The notes under the pieces: generated by a model
Database searches by the model: none
The model's input: the letters and a program-made list of their open reading frames with translations, nothing else
Told to the model about the DNA's origin: nothing
Part shown: one piece after another, positions 1 to 9,358 of the stretch
Layout: the number at the start of each line of letters is the position of its first letter
How positions within the stretch are numbered: position 1 is the stretch's first letter
Assembly (NCBI RefSeq): GCF_004000985.1
Contig: NZ_BIMH01000004.1
Span: 1 to 64,000, forward strand
Length of the DNA: 64,000 nucleotides
Direction: 5' to 3'
From: Paenibacillus validus NBRC 15382
GTDB lineage: Bacteria; Bacillota; Bacilli; Paenibacillales; NBRC-103111
Translations under genes and position numbers: made by a program

Positions 1-763
1 GCGGCGCCCGCTCCGTCGTCAGCACGACGACGGGCGCCGCCCCGTCCCGCACGAGCCGGGCGTCGGGCGGCAGCCTCAGCGTCGAGTCGGCGACGACGCG
101 AATCGGGTTCAGACCCGGCACCTCGAGCCGGGTCGTCAGGGCGGGGTCATCGGCCAGCACGGTGCCGATGCCGACCAGGATCGCCTGGTGACGGTGGCGC
201 AGCAGGTGGCCCTGGGCACGCGAAGCGTCGCCCGTAATCCACTTGCTGTCGCCCGTCTTCGCGGCGACTTTGCCGTCCAGCGTGCTGGCGCTCTTGACGG
301 TTACGAAGGGCCGGCCCGTCGCGATGTATTTGTTGAACGCCTCGTTCAACGCCCGCGCCTCTGCGGCAAGCACGCCGGTCGTCACCTCGATGCCGTGCGC
401 AGCCAAGCGCGCAAGCCCCGAGCCCGCGACGAGCGGGTTATCGTCGGTCGCGGCGACCACGACGCGCTTCACCTTATCGCGGATGAGCCGGTCGCTGCAG
501 GGCGGCGTCTTGCCGTGATGGCTGCACGGCTCCAGCGTCACGTATGCGGTCGCGCCCTCGGCTTCCGCACCGGCCATGTTAAGCGCGTGCACCTCGGCGT
601 GGGCTTCGCCCCGTTTCAGATGGGCGCCCATGCCGACGATGCGTCCGTCTTTGACGAGCACGCAGCCGACGACCGGATTAATGCCGGTCTGGCCGGAAGC
701 GGCCCCCGCCAGCTGCAGCGCCAGCCGCATATAGTATTCGTCATTCAATAGCGCGGCCGTCAT
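1..763 (-). CDS. ribD: RibD, bifunctional deaminase/reductase of riboflavin synthesis (partial)
   Basis: RibD deaminates the pyrimidine product of GTP cyclohydrolase II and then reduces its ribose side chain, two early steps of riboflavin synthesis in the cytosol. The reading frame runs off the left edge, so only the N-terminal 254 codons are visible. The N-terminal deaminase domain shows the zinc-site motifs HAEVHAL and PCSHHGKTPPC. The C-terminal reductase domain begins around TVKSASTLDGKVA, with GDSKWITG following. The ATG at 763 is preceded by the purine-rich AAGGAGATC. The gene lies downstream of an FMN riboswitch and a terminator on the same strand, which is typical of a leading rib operon gene. 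Confidence is high; the missing part is only the C-terminus beyond the window. Confidence 0.96.
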   Translation of the reverse strand, partial: MTAALLNDEYYMRLALQLAGAASGQTGINPVVGCVLVKDGRIVGMGAHLKRGEAHAEVHALNMAGAEAEGATAYVTLEPCSHHGKTPPCSDRLIRDKVKRVVVAATDDNPLVAGSGLARLAAHGIEVTTGVLAAEARALNEAFNKYIATGRPFVTVKSASTLDGKVAAKTGDSKWITGDASRAQGHLLRHRHQAILVGIGTVLADDPALTTRLEVPGLNPIRVVADSTLRLPPDARLVRDGAAPVVVLTTERAP

Positions 764-801
764 CGCAGATCTCCTTTCCTGACTTGCAAAGGCCGAACAT
801 G

Positions 802-838
802 CAAAAAAGCCTCTTTTTGCATGGCAAAAAGGGGCTTG
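802..838 (-). terminator. Intrinsic terminator in the ribD leader
   Basis: On the minus strand a GC-containing stem (AAGCCCCTTTTTGC pairing with GCAAAAAGAGGCTT) is followed by a run of T. It sits between the FMN aptamer and the ribD start, so it is the likely transcription-attenuation switch of the riboswitch. It lies unusually far (about 280 nt) from the aptamer. Confidence 0.75.
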
Positions 839-1119
839 TGAGAAGCGGATTGCTAAGTTTGGACACGGGAACTTGATTCGGATATCCACCCTGCGACTTC
901 AAACCGCCGCAATGAGGTTATACGCTACAGCCTGCGTTTCAGCCGGATGTGCAAATGCAACGAAGCGCGCCGCGTACGCGAACAAGGCCAAGTTTATCGC
1001 AGGCCGAATGCGGCGTACGTACAAGGTCTGAAACGCTCTCGCATCCATCGTGAATAAATGTTCGCATCCCGCGCTTGTGAAAGAAAGCGCATGGCAAACG
1101 CAGCATCGAATGATTCCCG
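839..1119 (-). other. Long spacer between FMN aptamer and leader terminator
   Basis: About 280 bases of the ribD leader that carry no convincing gene. Short reading frames here lack ribosome-binding sites and family resemblance. The segment separates the aptamer from its presumed terminator; a competing antiterminator was not identified by eye. Confidence 0.4.
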
Positions 1120-1275
1120 CTATCCCCTTCTCCCATCCAGACTATACTGTCGGTCTCGGAATTACACCGAGTCCACCGGCTCTTCAGACGAAGAGCACGG
1201 GTCACGGACTGAGGCAGCGGCCGAAGCCGCCGCACATCACCGCCGGTAGGGAATTTCACCCTGCCCCGAAGGTTC
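1120..1275 (-). promoter_or_regulatory. FMN riboswitch (RFN element)
   Basis: Read on the minus strand, the segment contains the hallmark RFN blocks in order: the GGGGCAGGGTGAAATTCCC start, the CTACCGGCGGTGAT block, a GTCCGTGACCCGTG-type stem, GGTGGACTCGGTGTAATTCC, and the closing GACAGTATAGTCTGGATGGG block. These conserved unpaired and paired segments define the FMN aptamer of the family. It lies upstream of ribD on the same strand, so FMN binding should lower expression of the rib operon. Confidence 0.95.
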
Positions 1276-1350
1276 AGCTATGCAGTTTTAGTTTTAAGTG
1301 TCAGTATAACCGTTGAAGCAGGATTTGTCTAGACTTGGTTGGACAAGAGC

Positions 1351-1782
1351 CTATATCTCGACAACTTGGACGCTTTCCATTTTCTCGCGGCCTTTAAAGC
1401 TGTCCACATGCTCCATACCGGAAACCACTTTACCGAAGACGGTATGCTGGCCGTCCAAATGCGGCTGCGGCTGGTAGCAAATGTAGAACTGGCTGCCTCC
1501 GGTGTTGCGTCCCGCATGCGCCATTGCGAGCGTTCCGCGCTCATGTTTGTTCGGGTTAATCTCACAATTGATGGTGTAACCAGGGCCGCCGGTGCCTGTT
1601 CCGTTCGGGCAACCGCCTTGCGCGACGAAGCCGGGGATCACGCGGTGAAACACCGTGCCGTTATAAAAGCCGGAATTGGCCAGTTTCTCAAAGTTAGCTA
1701 CCGTATTCGGGGCGTCCTTGTCGAAAAGATCGAGTACTATTTCGTTACCATCGGTTAATTTAATGATTGCTTGTTTAGCCAT
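1351..1782 (-). CDS. ppiB: Cyclophilin-type peptidyl-prolyl cis-trans isomerase
   Basis: A cytosolic cyclophilin of 143 residues that speeds proline isomerisation during protein folding. The whole protein is one cyclophilin domain with the family signatures [36 protein letters not shown] and a late GMEHVD. The start at 1782 (MAKQAIIKL) is chosen because AAAGGAGCG lies just upstream; an in-frame upstream methionine would add twelve residues without a ribosome-binding site. Position between rib genes and lysA matches Bacillus gene order. No signal peptide or lipobox is seen, so it is not an exported PrsA-like isomerase. Confidence 0.95.
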   Translation of the reverse strand: MAKQAIIKLTDGNEIVLDLFDKDAPNTVANFEKLANSGFYNGTVFHRVIPGFVAQGGCPNGTGTGGPGYTINCEINPNKHERGTLAMAHAGRNTGGSQFYICYQPQPHLDGQHTVFGKVVSGMEHVDSFKGREKMESVQVVEI

Positions 1783-2073
1783 GAGAAGTTCGCTCCTTTG
1801 TTTGCTGTATCGTTTCATGCCGAATGATCGATACCCGCCTACACCGCGCGGGCACGAGTCTCCACTATTTTACTACATCGACATGCGAAAGGAAAATGTC
1901 TGCATATAATCTGCATATAAATCGAGGATGCCTATTCGAGCTTTCCCGGATATCGCCGGCATCAAACGATAATTCGACAAAAAAACTACCGGAGTTCCAC
2001 CGTTTGCTTCGAGCCGTCCTAAAACCGGCAAATGACGCGCCGACGCTCGTCGATAGCTGTTCACTGCATCGCA
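1783..2073. other. Intergenic stretch between ppiB and lysA
   Basis: Roughly 290 bases upstream of ppiB without a supportable gene. Short reading frames on both strands lack ribosome-binding sites. It should contain the ppiB promoter, but no clear -35/-10 pair was identified by eye. Confidence 0.4.
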
Positions 2074-2104
2074 AAAAGCCGCTCGGCCGCAACGCCGAAC
2101 GGCC
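2073..2104 (-). terminator. Intrinsic terminator after lysA
   Basis: On the minus strand GCCGTTCGGC pairs with GCCGAGCGGC across a five-base loop and is followed by TTTTTG. It directly follows the lysA stop codon. Confidence 0.75.
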
Positions 2105-2109
2105 CCTTC

Positions 2110-3441
2110 TTATCTTGTCTTCGTGACCGGCTTCATGCGGGACGGCACGACGTCGTTCTGAATCAGATGGTCGTACGATTCGCGGTCCACGACAACGTCC
2201 GCTTGACCGTCCTTCACGAACACGACCGCCGGACGGCGGATGCGGTTGTAATTGCTGGCCATCGCGTAGTTGTAGGCGCCCGTGCAGGCAACGGCCAGCA
2301 AGTCGCCGGTGCGCACTTGCGGCAAGCGGACGTCCCAGATGAGCATATCGCCGCTTTCGCAGCATTTGCCCGCGATCGATACGACTTCCTCGCTCGCTTC
2401 ATTCCCGCGGTTGGCGAGCATCGCTTCGTATTCCGCCTGATACAACGCCGGACGAGGATTGTCCGTCATACCGCCGTCTACGGCCACATATTTGCGCACG
2501 CCCGGAATGTCCTTATACGTGCCCACTGTGTACAGCGTAGTCCCCGCATCGCCAACGATGCTCCGGCCCGGCTCCGTCCAAATTTCCGGCAGCGGATAGC
2601 CGTGCTTGCCGAACTCGTCGCGTACCGTTTCGGTGATCGCCCGCACGTACTCCGCCACCGGCAGGGGCGTATCGCCTTCCATGTAGCGAATGCCGAAGCC
2701 GCCGCCCAAATTGAGCACGCTGAAAACAACACCCAGCTCGTCGCGCATTTGGACGGCGAAGCCGGTCATTTTCTCCACGGCCAGCTTGAAGCCCCCGACC
2801 TCGAAAATTTGCGAACCGATATGCGAATGAACGCCCAGCAGCTCGACGTTCGGCAATGCGGCCGCTTCCTTCACCGCCTGCTTGGCGGAACCGTTCTGCA
2901 AGTCGAAGCCGAATTTCGAATCTGTTTGACCGGTAGAAATGTACTCGTGCGTATGCGCGTCGACCCCCGGTGTGATCCGGAGCAAAATGTTCGCCTTATG
3001 ACGCTTCTCGCCGGCAATCGCATTGAGCATATGCAGCTCGACGAAGTTATCGACGACAAAGCAGCCGATGCCTGCATCGATCGCCATCTCGATTTCATGC
3101 GGCGTCTTGTTGTTGCCGTGAAAATGTATACGATGAGCCGGGAAACCCGCTTGTAGCGCCGTATATAATTCGCCGTCCGAAACGACGTCCAAAGACATGC
3201 CCTCTTCTTCCACAATCCGGCACATGGCCATCACGCAGAACGCTTTGCTTGCGTAGGCCACTTGAAACGGCAGTCCCGAAGCCCGGAACGCCTCGACAAA
3301 TTCGCGGCAGCGCTTGCGGATAAGCGTCTCGTCCATGACGTACAGCGGCGTACCGAACTTGCCGGCCAGGTCGACCGTATCGCAGCCTCCTATTTCGAGA
3401 TGACCTTGTCCGTTAATCGTACTCGTGCCGTGTAAATACAT
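2110..3441 (-). CDS. lysA: Diaminopimelate decarboxylase
   Basis: LysA converts meso-diaminopimelate to lysine with pyridoxal phosphate, the last step of lysine synthesis. At 443 residues the length is typical. An alanine-racemase-like barrel carries the cofactor lysine in AYASKAFC near residue 66. Further family motifs are HFHGNNKT, GVHSHIGSQI, LNLGGGFGI and the active-site EPGRSIVG, followed by the C-terminal sheet domain with KCCESGD and YNYAMAS. The ATG at 3441 has GAGGGAG at good spacing. It follows spoVAF on the same strand as in Bacillus subtilis, but a terminator lies between them. Confidence 0.97.
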   Translation of the reverse strand: MYLHGTSTINGQGHLEIGGCDTVDLAGKFGTPLYVMDETLIRKRCREFVEAFRASGLPFQVAYASKAFCVMAMCRIVEEEGMSLDVVSDGELYTALQAGFPAHRIHFHGNNKTPHEIEMAIDAGIGCFVVDNFVELHMLNAIAGEKRHKANILLRITPGVDAHTHEYISTGQTDSKFGFDLQNGSAKQAVKEAAALPNVELLGVHSHIGSQIFEVGGFKLAVEKMTGFAVQMRDELGVVFSVLNLGGGFGIRYMEGDTPLPVAEYVRAITETVRDEFGKHGYPLPEIWTEPGRSIVGDAGTTLYTVGTYKDIPGVRKYVAVDGGMTDNPRPALYQAEYEAMLANRGNEASEEVVSIAGKCCESGDMLIWDVRLPQVRTGDLLAVACTGAYNYAMASNYNRIRRPAVVFVKDGQADVVVDRESYDHLIQNDVVPSRMKPVTKTR

Positions 3442-3531
3442 CGCGTATGACTCCCTCTTTCCCCAGATAAACGGCTGCGCCGTCCTTGCTTCCTACCTTT
3501 AAAGTATCATAATACGCTCTAAATAGACAAC

Positions 3532-3560
3532 ATGCAAAAAAAGCCCGCCGCGGGCTTCTG
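3532..3560 (-). terminator. Intrinsic terminator after spoVAF
   Basis: AGCCCGC and GCGGGCT form a tight hairpin on the minus strand followed by seven T residues. It lies just downstream of the spoVAF stop and ahead of lysA, ending the spoVA operon. Confidence 0.85.
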
Positions 3561-3609
3561 CCCGGGCGAGCCTGAATAACGCGTTTCATCCCTTCGAATG
3601 CGTCACACT

Positions 3610-5409
3610 TCAAGATTGCGGCTGCCGCGTGCCGTCCTTCGTTTTCGTCAGGCTCATCCTCGTTCTCATAGAGAGGAAAGGCCGGCGCACCATGATGTCG
3701 TACATCGCTTTGCCGTTAAACGGCAAGAACGGCCATAAATACGGCGTGTTGTAGGAACGCTGCATCGCGAGCATGGCGATCAGCAGGGTCGAAGCGATGA
3801 CGAGCCCCGGCACCTTGAAGATGGCGGCGGAGACGAGCAGCACGAGACGAGCCAGCCGATTCGCAAGACTTAGCTCATAGCTCGGCGTCGCGAACGTCCC
3901 GACGGCCGCTACCGCCAGATACATGATGACCTCGTTCACGAACAGCCCGGTTTTGACAGCGATGTCGCCGATCAGGATCGCGGCCACCAGCCCCATCGCC
4001 GTAGCCAGCGGCGTCGGCGTATGGACAGCGGCCATCCGCATTAGATCGATCCCGAGTTCGGCAATGAGAAACTGCAGGATCAACGGGATTTTTGCCGTTT
4101 CTTGCGGTCCGATGAAATCCAATCCGGCCGGCTTCAGCTGCGGCGAGGTGACGATCAGGAACCAGAGCGGAAGCAGGAACAAGGATGCGGCGATTCCCAT
4201 GAAACGCACCCAGCGCAAGTAGGAGCCGACGAGCGGAGTCTGCCGGTATTCTTCCGCGTGCTGCACGTGATGGAAGAAGGTCGTCGGCAAGATCATAACC
4301 GACGGCGACGTATCCACGAAGACGACCATGTGCCCTTCCAGCATATGCGCGGCGACGACGTCCGGACGCTCGGAGTATCGCACCATCGGATACGGATTCC
4401 AGCCTTTGCCGATAATCGCTTCCTCAAGCTGTTTTTCCGCAAGCGGCAAGCCGTCCACATTCACGGATTTGATCTTGTCGCGAACCGACTCCACCAAATC
4501 CATATCGCATATATCCTGAATATATCCGATACAAACATCGGTTTGCGTCCGATTGCCGACTTGCGTAATCTCCAGCTTCAGACGCGGGTCGCGCAGCCTT
4601 CTCCGCACCAGCGTCACGTTCGTCAGCAGCGTCTCGACAAACCCGTCCCGCGACCCGCGTACGACGCGTTCCAGGTCCGGTTCCTCCGTGGAGCGGACCG
4701 GAAAGTTCTTCGCATCGACGAGCACCGCTTCGTTCTCCCCTTCGAAGAAAAACGCCGTGCCGCCCATCATGACATTGTCGACGGCTTCTTTCAGGTCCCG
4801 GGTCTTCTTGACCTGAATATGCGGAATTAGCGCATGATCGAACAGTTCGATGACGTTCAGTTTCTCCGGGCCGCCGCGCTCATCCTTCTGGGCATCCGTT
4901 TCCGGCGCATCGTCGCGGCGCGTGCTCCGTTTCTCGTACTTCCCCGCTTCGCCCTCCCGGTGAGATTCGCCGGCATAAGACAAACGCGTCAAAATGTCTG
5001 TTAACACCGTGTCCTTGGCGAAGCCGTTGTAGTAAAAAATGCCCGTCTTCTGGCCGCCGAATACCATCTCTCGAAACACCACGTCGAAGCTTTTGTTTAA
5101 GCCGACCCGCTCTTCGAGCTGCCGCTTCAAGCGGTCGAAATCTTGGGAGATGTTCGTATCCTCTTTCAGCTCGCGTTCTTCATCGGACATCTTGATTTCC
5201 GCCTCGTACCCGCCGTCCGTTCCGGACGAGCCCGGTTTTCCAGCGGATGGCCCCGATTCTTGTACATATCCGATGATGCTGCCTTCTTCATCGATCACCA
5301 GCTTCGGATCGCGCGCATCCGTTTTTTTGTCGTCCTGTTCCGGCCGATTCGAGCCGGTCGGGCTTCCCTTCATCAATCTCGCTCTTTTGAATCCCTTGTG
5401 ACGAACCAT
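3610..5409 (-). CDS. spoVAF: SpoVAF, GerA-family spore membrane protein
   Basis: A GerA-type A-subunit-like protein of 599 residues, the family that works with SpoVA proteins in spore dipicolinic acid traffic and germination in the inner spore membrane. A hydrophilic N-terminal half (rich in Lys/Glu/Asp to about residue 380) contains the GerA motif region ending in DTSPSVMILPTTFFHH. Four or five membrane segments follow from about residue 400, with PxGLDFIGPQE and a basic tail. The start at 5409 is supported by AGGAGGGTG eight bases upstream; the longer frame starting nine residues earlier lacks one. It is the last gene of the spoVA operon. SpoVAF-specific identity rests on its neighbours spoVAA/AB and lysA. 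Confidence 0.92.
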   Translation of the reverse strand: MVRHKGFKRARLMKGSPTGSNRPEQDDKKTDARDPKLVIDEEGSIIGYVQESGPSAGKPGSSGTDGGYEAEIKMSDEERELKEDTNISQDFDRLKRQLEERVGLNKSFDVVFREMVFGGQKTGIFYYNGFAKDTVLTDILTRLSYAGESHREGEAGKYEKRSTRRDDAPETDAQKDERGGPEKLNVIELFDHALIPHIQVKKTRDLKEAVDNVMMGGTAFFFEGENEAVLVDAKNFPVRSTEEPDLERVVRGSRDGFVETLLTNVTLVRRRLRDPRLKLEITQVGNRTQTDVCIGYIQDICDMDLVESVRDKIKSVNVDGLPLAEKQLEEAIIGKGWNPYPMVRYSERPDVVAAHMLEGHMVVFVDTSPSVMILPTTFFHHVQHAEEYRQTPLVGSYLRWVRFMGIAASLFLLPLWFLIVTSPQLKPAGLDFIGPQETAKIPLILQFLIAELGIDLMRMAAVHTPTPLATAMGLVAAILIGDIAVKTGLFVNEVIMYLAVAAVGTFATPSYELSLANRLARLVLLVSAAIFKVPGLVIASTLLIAMLAMQRSYNTPYLWPFLPFNGKAMYDIMVRRPFLSMRTRMSLTKTKDGTRQPQS

Positions 5410-5472
5410 AGCGGCTTCACCCTCCTGTTTCCACATGAATACGTTGCGGAACCGGCCTGTCGGCCGTTTCTT

Positions 5473-5898
5473 CTAATTCAGTACGCCGATCCAATCGATG
5501 ATCGAACCGAGCACTTTCCCGAAAATCATCGCCATCAGCAGCCATATCATATAGGCTTCCATCCCGATGCGTTTTGCCAAAATCGGGAGCACATTAATGA
5601 CTTCCGTCAAAGCGGCGGCCAGCATACCGACGAAACAACCGGCGAACAAGCCGAAGAAGGCTGCGGCCATCGGGAACAACCCATAGGTCCATTCGAAGAA
5701 ATCCGTGAATGTAAAAAACAAGGAACCGATCACAACCGCTCCTTCATATCGCCTCATATGCCGATAGGAACGCGTAATTTGGGCCAGTCGCGGAATGATG
5801 TCGAGCACAACGAGAAACGCGACCATCCCGCTTCCGACGGCAAGTCCCCCGGCTAAGCCGATGAAAGCAAGTACAAGCCCCCCTGCCCATTCGCTCAT
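5473..5898 (-). CDS. spoVAB: Stage V sporulation protein AB
   Basis: A 141-residue integral membrane protein with about four hydrophobic segments (GLVLAFIGLAGGLAVGSG, a central FFTFTDFFEWTYG stretch, a glycine/alanine-rich third and IWLLMAMIFGKVLG near the end). This pattern and the neighbours identify SpoVAB, part of the forespore spoVA operon needed for dipicolinic acid uptake and release. Its start overlaps the spoVAA stop by four bases, indicating translational coupling. The biochemical role of SpoVAB in the family is not well defined. Confidence 0.9.
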   Translation of the reverse strand: MSEWAGGLVLAFIGLAGGLAVGSGMVAFLVVLDIIPRLAQITRSYRHMRRYEGAVVIGSLFFTFTDFFEWTYGLFPMAAAFFGLFAGCFVGMLAAALTEVINVLPILAKRIGMEAYMIWLLMAMIFGKVLGSIIDWIGVLN

Positions 5899-6551
5899 GG
5901 CTTATCCGCCTTGGATACGTCATCCTTCGCCTCACGATTCAGCTTGGCGTATTCTTCCGTGATGATGTATTGGTTGACGTTCTCCTGATACATGAACATC
6001 TCTACTTCAAGCGGACTCGGTTCTTCGTTGAATTTTTTTTTGAACAAATGATTAAAAAACACGATCATCCCGATCCCGATCCCAATGGAATATGGAATTT
6101 GCAGCAGCAGCGGGTGAACGTTCTCTTTGCCCGTCAGCAGCTTGTAAATATGGCGGTGAACTTCCGCCATGCTGACGTCCGCATGAAAATTCATAATCGC
6201 CAACCCCGATCCGATGAACAGCAGCAGCCATACTAAAATAATAAGCAGCATGCTTGGAGCTTTCGTTTTGTCGCGCACCTCCACTAACGTATGAGGCTCG
6301 CCGAAATGCTCGACTTGCATCCAGGGATATAACTCCTTCACTTTCCTGACGATCAGCATCATATCGATCAGCACAAGGCTTCCGTCGTACTCTTTCGGTC
6401 GATACAGTTCCAATTTCAGCAGCTGTTGTTCGTATTCGGGAGGCGCCAACAGCTGAGCGACCTGCCCGAGCAGAACCGACTGCTCCCTGCTGATGCGCAG
6501 CGATCGGCGCAGCCGGATATAGAGAGATGGCGGAGAAGTACGCTGTAGCAT
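5895..6551 (-). CDS. spoVAA: Stage V sporulation protein AA
   Basis: SpoVAA, 218 residues. A soluble N-terminal part of about 120 residues (LYIRLRRSLRIS start, KEYDGSLVLIDMM) precedes two membrane segments (LLIILVWLLLFIGSGLAIMNF and IPYSIGIGIGMIVFFNH) and a charged C-terminus containing NEEPSPLEVEMF. It is first in the operon spoVAA-spoVAB-spoVAF. In Bacillus subtilis spoVAC, spoVAD and spoVAE genes stand between AB and AF; they are absent here. GGGAGG lies ahead of the ATG at 6551, and a forespore-type promoter is visible upstream. Confidence 0.92.
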   Translation of the reverse strand: MLQRTSPPSLYIRLRRSLRISREQSVLLGQVAQLLAPPEYEQQLLKLELYRPKEYDGSLVLIDMMLIVRKVKELYPWMQVEHFGEPHTLVEVRDKTKAPSMLLIILVWLLLFIGSGLAIMNFHADVSMAEVHRHIYKLLTGKENVHPLLLQIPYSIGIGIGMIVFFNHLFKKKFNEEPSPLEVEMFMYQENVNQYIITEEYAKLNREAKDDVSKADKP

Positions 6552-6583
6552 CGCATTTGGACCTCCCTTGGACCATATACGGA

Positions 6584-6614
6584 TAGTATGAATAGGAAAT
6601 CCTTCCGGTAATCA
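6584..6614 (-). promoter_or_regulatory. Likely forespore (sigma-G/sigma-F type) promoter of the spoVA operon
   Basis: On the minus strand the -10 CATACTA (6590-6584) matches the forespore sigma consensus. TGATTAC (6614-6608) lies 17 bases upstream as a weaker -35. The predicted start falls about 25 bases ahead of spoVAA. Sigma-G control of spoVA is established in Bacillus subtilis; its use here is inferred. Confidence 0.55.
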
Positions 6615-6734
6615 CCTCTCCGATTGGAAAAAAATCCCCCGCCTCTTGATGTATACCCAGCCGGATTCCTAGGAAAAGTAAGATCAGGAGCTAGCTACAG
6701 CACACACATGACTTCACTAAGGATGGTGTTGAAT

Positions 6735-6947
6735 ATGACAAAAACGGCACTGACACTCGTCATTATCGGAGCGTTGAACTGGCTGTTGGTAGGATTATTC
6801 GAATGGGATCTGGTAACGGCCCTGCTGGGGGGAGACGTTCATCGCGAGTCTTCCGGCTTGAGCCGAATCGTGTATACGCTTGTCGGATTGTCGGGGTTGT
6901 ACTGCATCGGACTGCTGTTCCGCGACGACATTCGATCACGAGCATAG
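6735..6947 (+). CDS. DUF378 family small membrane protein
   Basis: A 70-residue protein with two membrane helices: the DUF378 signature VIIGALNWLLVGLFEWDLV at the N-terminus and IVYTLVGLSGLYCIGLLF near the C-terminus. The family is of unknown function. The start at 6735 is preceded by AAGGATGG, although a longer frame is open upstream. It stands alone on the plus strand, followed by a strong hairpin. It marks the left edge of the block inserted between spoVAA and sigF relative to Bacillus subtilis. Confidence 0.85.
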   Translation: MTKTALTLVIIGALNWLLVGLFEWDLVTALLGGDVHRESSGLSRIVYTLVGLSGLYCIGLLFRDDIRSRA

Positions 6948-6993
6948 AAAGTCGAGGTTTCTTTGAAGAGCGTCCATACCGGGCGAATAAGCG

Positions 6994-7028
6994 AAGAAGG
7001 ACCTGACGGTTTTCCGCCAGGTCCTTCA
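6994..7028 (+). terminator. Stem-loop after the DUF378 gene
   Basis: GAAGGACCTG and CAGGTCCTTC form a ten-pair stem extended by CGG/CCG around a TTT loop. The T tract after it is weak, so this is a probable terminator or RNA-stabilising hairpin. Confidence 0.55.
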
Positions 7029-7209
7029 TTGTGCAAACTAAGATAAGTCCGGGCAAGTATGGCACCCTGCAAGTTACAGTTGGAATGATCTTCGATACAT
7101 GCTGAATTCCGGTCGCCTTGTATCGTTATTTCCGTCTTGGCATGTTCGGTTTGAAGCTAAATAATCCCCTCGCCGCCAGTCCAATCAGGTCGGAATGTGA
7201 ACGGAAGTT

Positions 7210-7375
7210 TCAATACGCCCTTTGTTCCCGCCACTTCAAAAGTTCATTTCGCATCGCCATTTCGGAGCTGCAGTCCACGGACGATTTGACTTCGCCAATC
7301 AAGCCGTCTCGAATCAGTTGTTTGGCTTTGACATGCTGGGGATGTAACTTACTTTGCTCATCGTCATAGGTTTTC
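7210..7375 (-). pseudogene. Possible fragment of a Gfo/Idh/MocA-type oxidoreductase
   Basis: A short minus-strand frame contains HPQHVKAKQLIRDGLIGEVK. This resembles the segment of Gfo/Idh/MocA sugar dehydrogenases that follows the cofactor domain (typically FHPQxxKVKELIxxGxIGEVK). Neither the Rossmann N-terminus nor the long C-terminal domain is present, so at most it is a remnant. It abuts the end of the sigma-54 activator gene, whose stop it overlaps. The similarity is short and could be chance. Confidence 0.4.
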
Positions 7376-9334
7376 TCCTTGCGAGGAACCATGGTTCAGA
7401 TCCCGACCGAGTTTTCGATAAATGGTGCTTCGGTGAATGCCTAGCTTTGCCGCTGTTTTCGATACGTTTCCATTGAACTCTTCAAGCGTTGAACGAATAA
7501 GCTCTATTTCCTGATTCCTCCCGATACGCCTTAAATTCGAAACGCCTTGTTTACCTGAAGTCAGGTTCATCCTGCCTCCGATAACTTCCTCCGGTAAATG
7601 CGACACATGCGCGACGCTGCCTGCCGATCGGGCAGCTATCCGGTAAGCTACATTTCGCAATTCGCGAACGTTGCCGGGCCATGGGTAATTCTCCAAAGCC
7701 CGCATCGCCTCCTCATCGACCTGAACCGGCAATTGCCCGATCTCCTGACAGGCCTTGTGCAGGAAATGTTTCATCAGCGTCGATATATCCCCCTCCCTTT
7801 CACGTAAAGGAGGCACACGCAGCGACAAGACATGTAAACGATAGTACAGATCCCGGCGGAACTTGCCGCTCTCAACATCCGCATATAGATTTCGATTCGT
7901 GGCGGCAATAATTCGCACATTGACTTGAATCGGCTGCTTACCGCCCAAGCGGACAATTTCCCGCTCCTCTAAAACCCGCAGCAAAAGAGTCTGTAAATCG
8001 AGCGGCAATTCCCCTATCTCATCGAGAAAAATCGTGCCGCCGTCGGCTTGTTCGAATTTCCCCGCCCGCCCTTCTTTGGCTGCTCCGGTAAACGTACCGC
8101 TCTCATAACCAAAAAACTCGCTGGCGGCCAGCTCTTTAGGGATAGCGCCGCAATTCACAGCAACGAAGGGCCCTTCTGCCCGATAGCTCCCCCCATGGAT
8201 GGACTGTGCCAATAATTCTTTGCCTGTTCCGCTTTCTCCTTCAATTAACACCGGAAAATCGCTTCTTGCAGCATTCTTCGCTTCCATTACGGCAGCAAGA
8301 AATTTAGGCGAAGAGCCGATGATGGAATGAAATGAATATTTGGTTGAAATGGCCTTGGCGGCACGCCCTTTATGGCTTGGCGGTACAGCCTGAACGATGG
8401 CTCCGATAGTTCGGCCTTGATGGATACAGGGACGAAGCGTAAAAAGCCAATTTCCGTCTTTTCCTTCGGCTTCCCAGCTCCATTCCGAAGCCAGCCTGTT
8501 TAAGGATTTGACCGGACTGCCCACCATACGATTGCCGGAGTCAATCCAACCGCACTCAACCATTTTGGGAGATGCTTTAATCACGTTCCCCCCTCGATCC
8601 AGAGCAACGATATACGTATTGCGGCTGTGAGATATCACATCCAGGCCGTATTCCATGACTTTAGCCCGTTCGGATTCCAGCTTGTGCCGCAACCGTTCTT
8701 CAACGACCCGCGAGGCTGCAACAACCGCAGAAAGCGTATGGGGATTGGCAAACTGCCACGGTCCTGTCAAATCGAGAATCGCAAGAATTTGCCGGGAGGC
8801 CGGATCGCGGATCGGCGCTGCGGAGCAAGTCCACCGATGCACATCGCTGCAGTAATGCTCGGCGGCAAATATTTGTACAGGGCTCTGACTTATGAGGGAT
8901 ACGCCGATAGCGCAAGTGCCCGCACTATCCTCCGCCCAAGACGATCCGATAACGAAATTCATTTTTTCAGCTTCATCTCTTAATTGCGCGTCCCCGTCAA
9001 TTTTTACAATCGTTCCTTGCGGGTCGGTCAACACCACTAAATGTCCACAATCGTTCGCCAGTTCCTTTAATTCGCTCAATATGGGATCGATTTCGAAGAT
9101 CAGCGGATCATTTAACAAATATTGTTGAATATGACCCTCAGATAAACGAATGGATGATTGGGATTGGAAAGGATGGAGACCCTTGGTATGGCACCGGCGC
9201 CATGAATCGATAACCAAAGGCCGAATATCCAGGTTCAAAGGCTCCTGGATCATAAAACTGTTCCATGCCGACTCCAGTTTCGATCTTGTGAAATCCGGAG
9301 AAGACCATGCATTTAAAGAAAGATGGGGATTCAT
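7364..9334 (-). CDS. AcoR-type sigma-54-dependent transcription activator
   Basis: A 656-residue bacterial enhancer-binding protein. The N-terminal part ([12 protein letters not shown], then a GAF-like sensor with [15 protein letters not shown] and the AEHYC region) is typical of AcoR-like regulators. A PAS-like stretch precedes the AAA+ core: Walker A GESGTGKE, the sigma-54 contact loop, Walker [11 protein letters not shown] and the R-finger region [10 protein letters not shown]. The C-terminus is a Fis-type helix-turn-helix ([23 protein letters not shown]). The contact loop reads GTFTGA rather than the usual GAFTGA, a conservative change. The start at 9334 is preferred because GGAGGTG lies upstream; a frame 8 residues longer exists. 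It most likely drives the divergent operon from its -24/-12 promoter. The effector is unknown. Confidence 0.93.
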   Translation of the reverse strand: MNPHLSLNAWSSPDFTRSKLESAWNSFMIQEPLNLDIRPLVIDSWRRCHTKGLHPFQSQSSIRLSEGHIQQYLLNDPLIFEIDPILSELKELANDCGHLVVLTDPQGTIVKIDGDAQLRDEAEKMNFVIGSSWAEDSAGTCAIGVSLISQSPVQIFAAEHYCSDVHRWTCSAAPIRDPASRQILAILDLTGPWQFANPHTLSAVVAASRVVEERLRHKLESERAKVMEYGLDVISHSRNTYIVALDRGGNVIKASPKMVECGWIDSGNRMVGSPVKSLNRLASEWSWEAEGKDGNWLFTLRPCIHQGRTIGAIVQAVPPSHKGRAAKAISTKYSFHSIIGSSPKFLAAVMEAKNAARSDFPVLIEGESGTGKELLAQSIHGGSYRAEGPFVAVNCGAIPKELAASEFFGYESGTFTGAAKEGRAGKFEQADGGTIFLDEIGELPLDLQTLLLRVLEEREIVRLGGKQPIQVNVRIIAATNRNLYADVESGKFRRDLYYRLHVLSLRVPPLREREGDISTLMKHFLHKACQEIGQLPVQVDEEAMRALENYPWPGNVRELRNVAYRIAARSAGSVAHVSHLPEEVIGGRMNLTSGKQGVSNLRRIGRNQEIELIRSTLEEFNGNVSKTAAKLGIHRSTIYRKLGRDLNHGSSQGENL

Positions 9335-9358
9335 GATACCAAACACCTCCAGAGCCAT

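Noticed and set aside
2032-3156. 374-codon plus-strand open frame opposite lysA
   Set aside because: It mirrors the lysA reading frame, lacks a ribosome-binding site and has an arginine/histidine-rich composition typical of antisense shadows in GC-rich genes.
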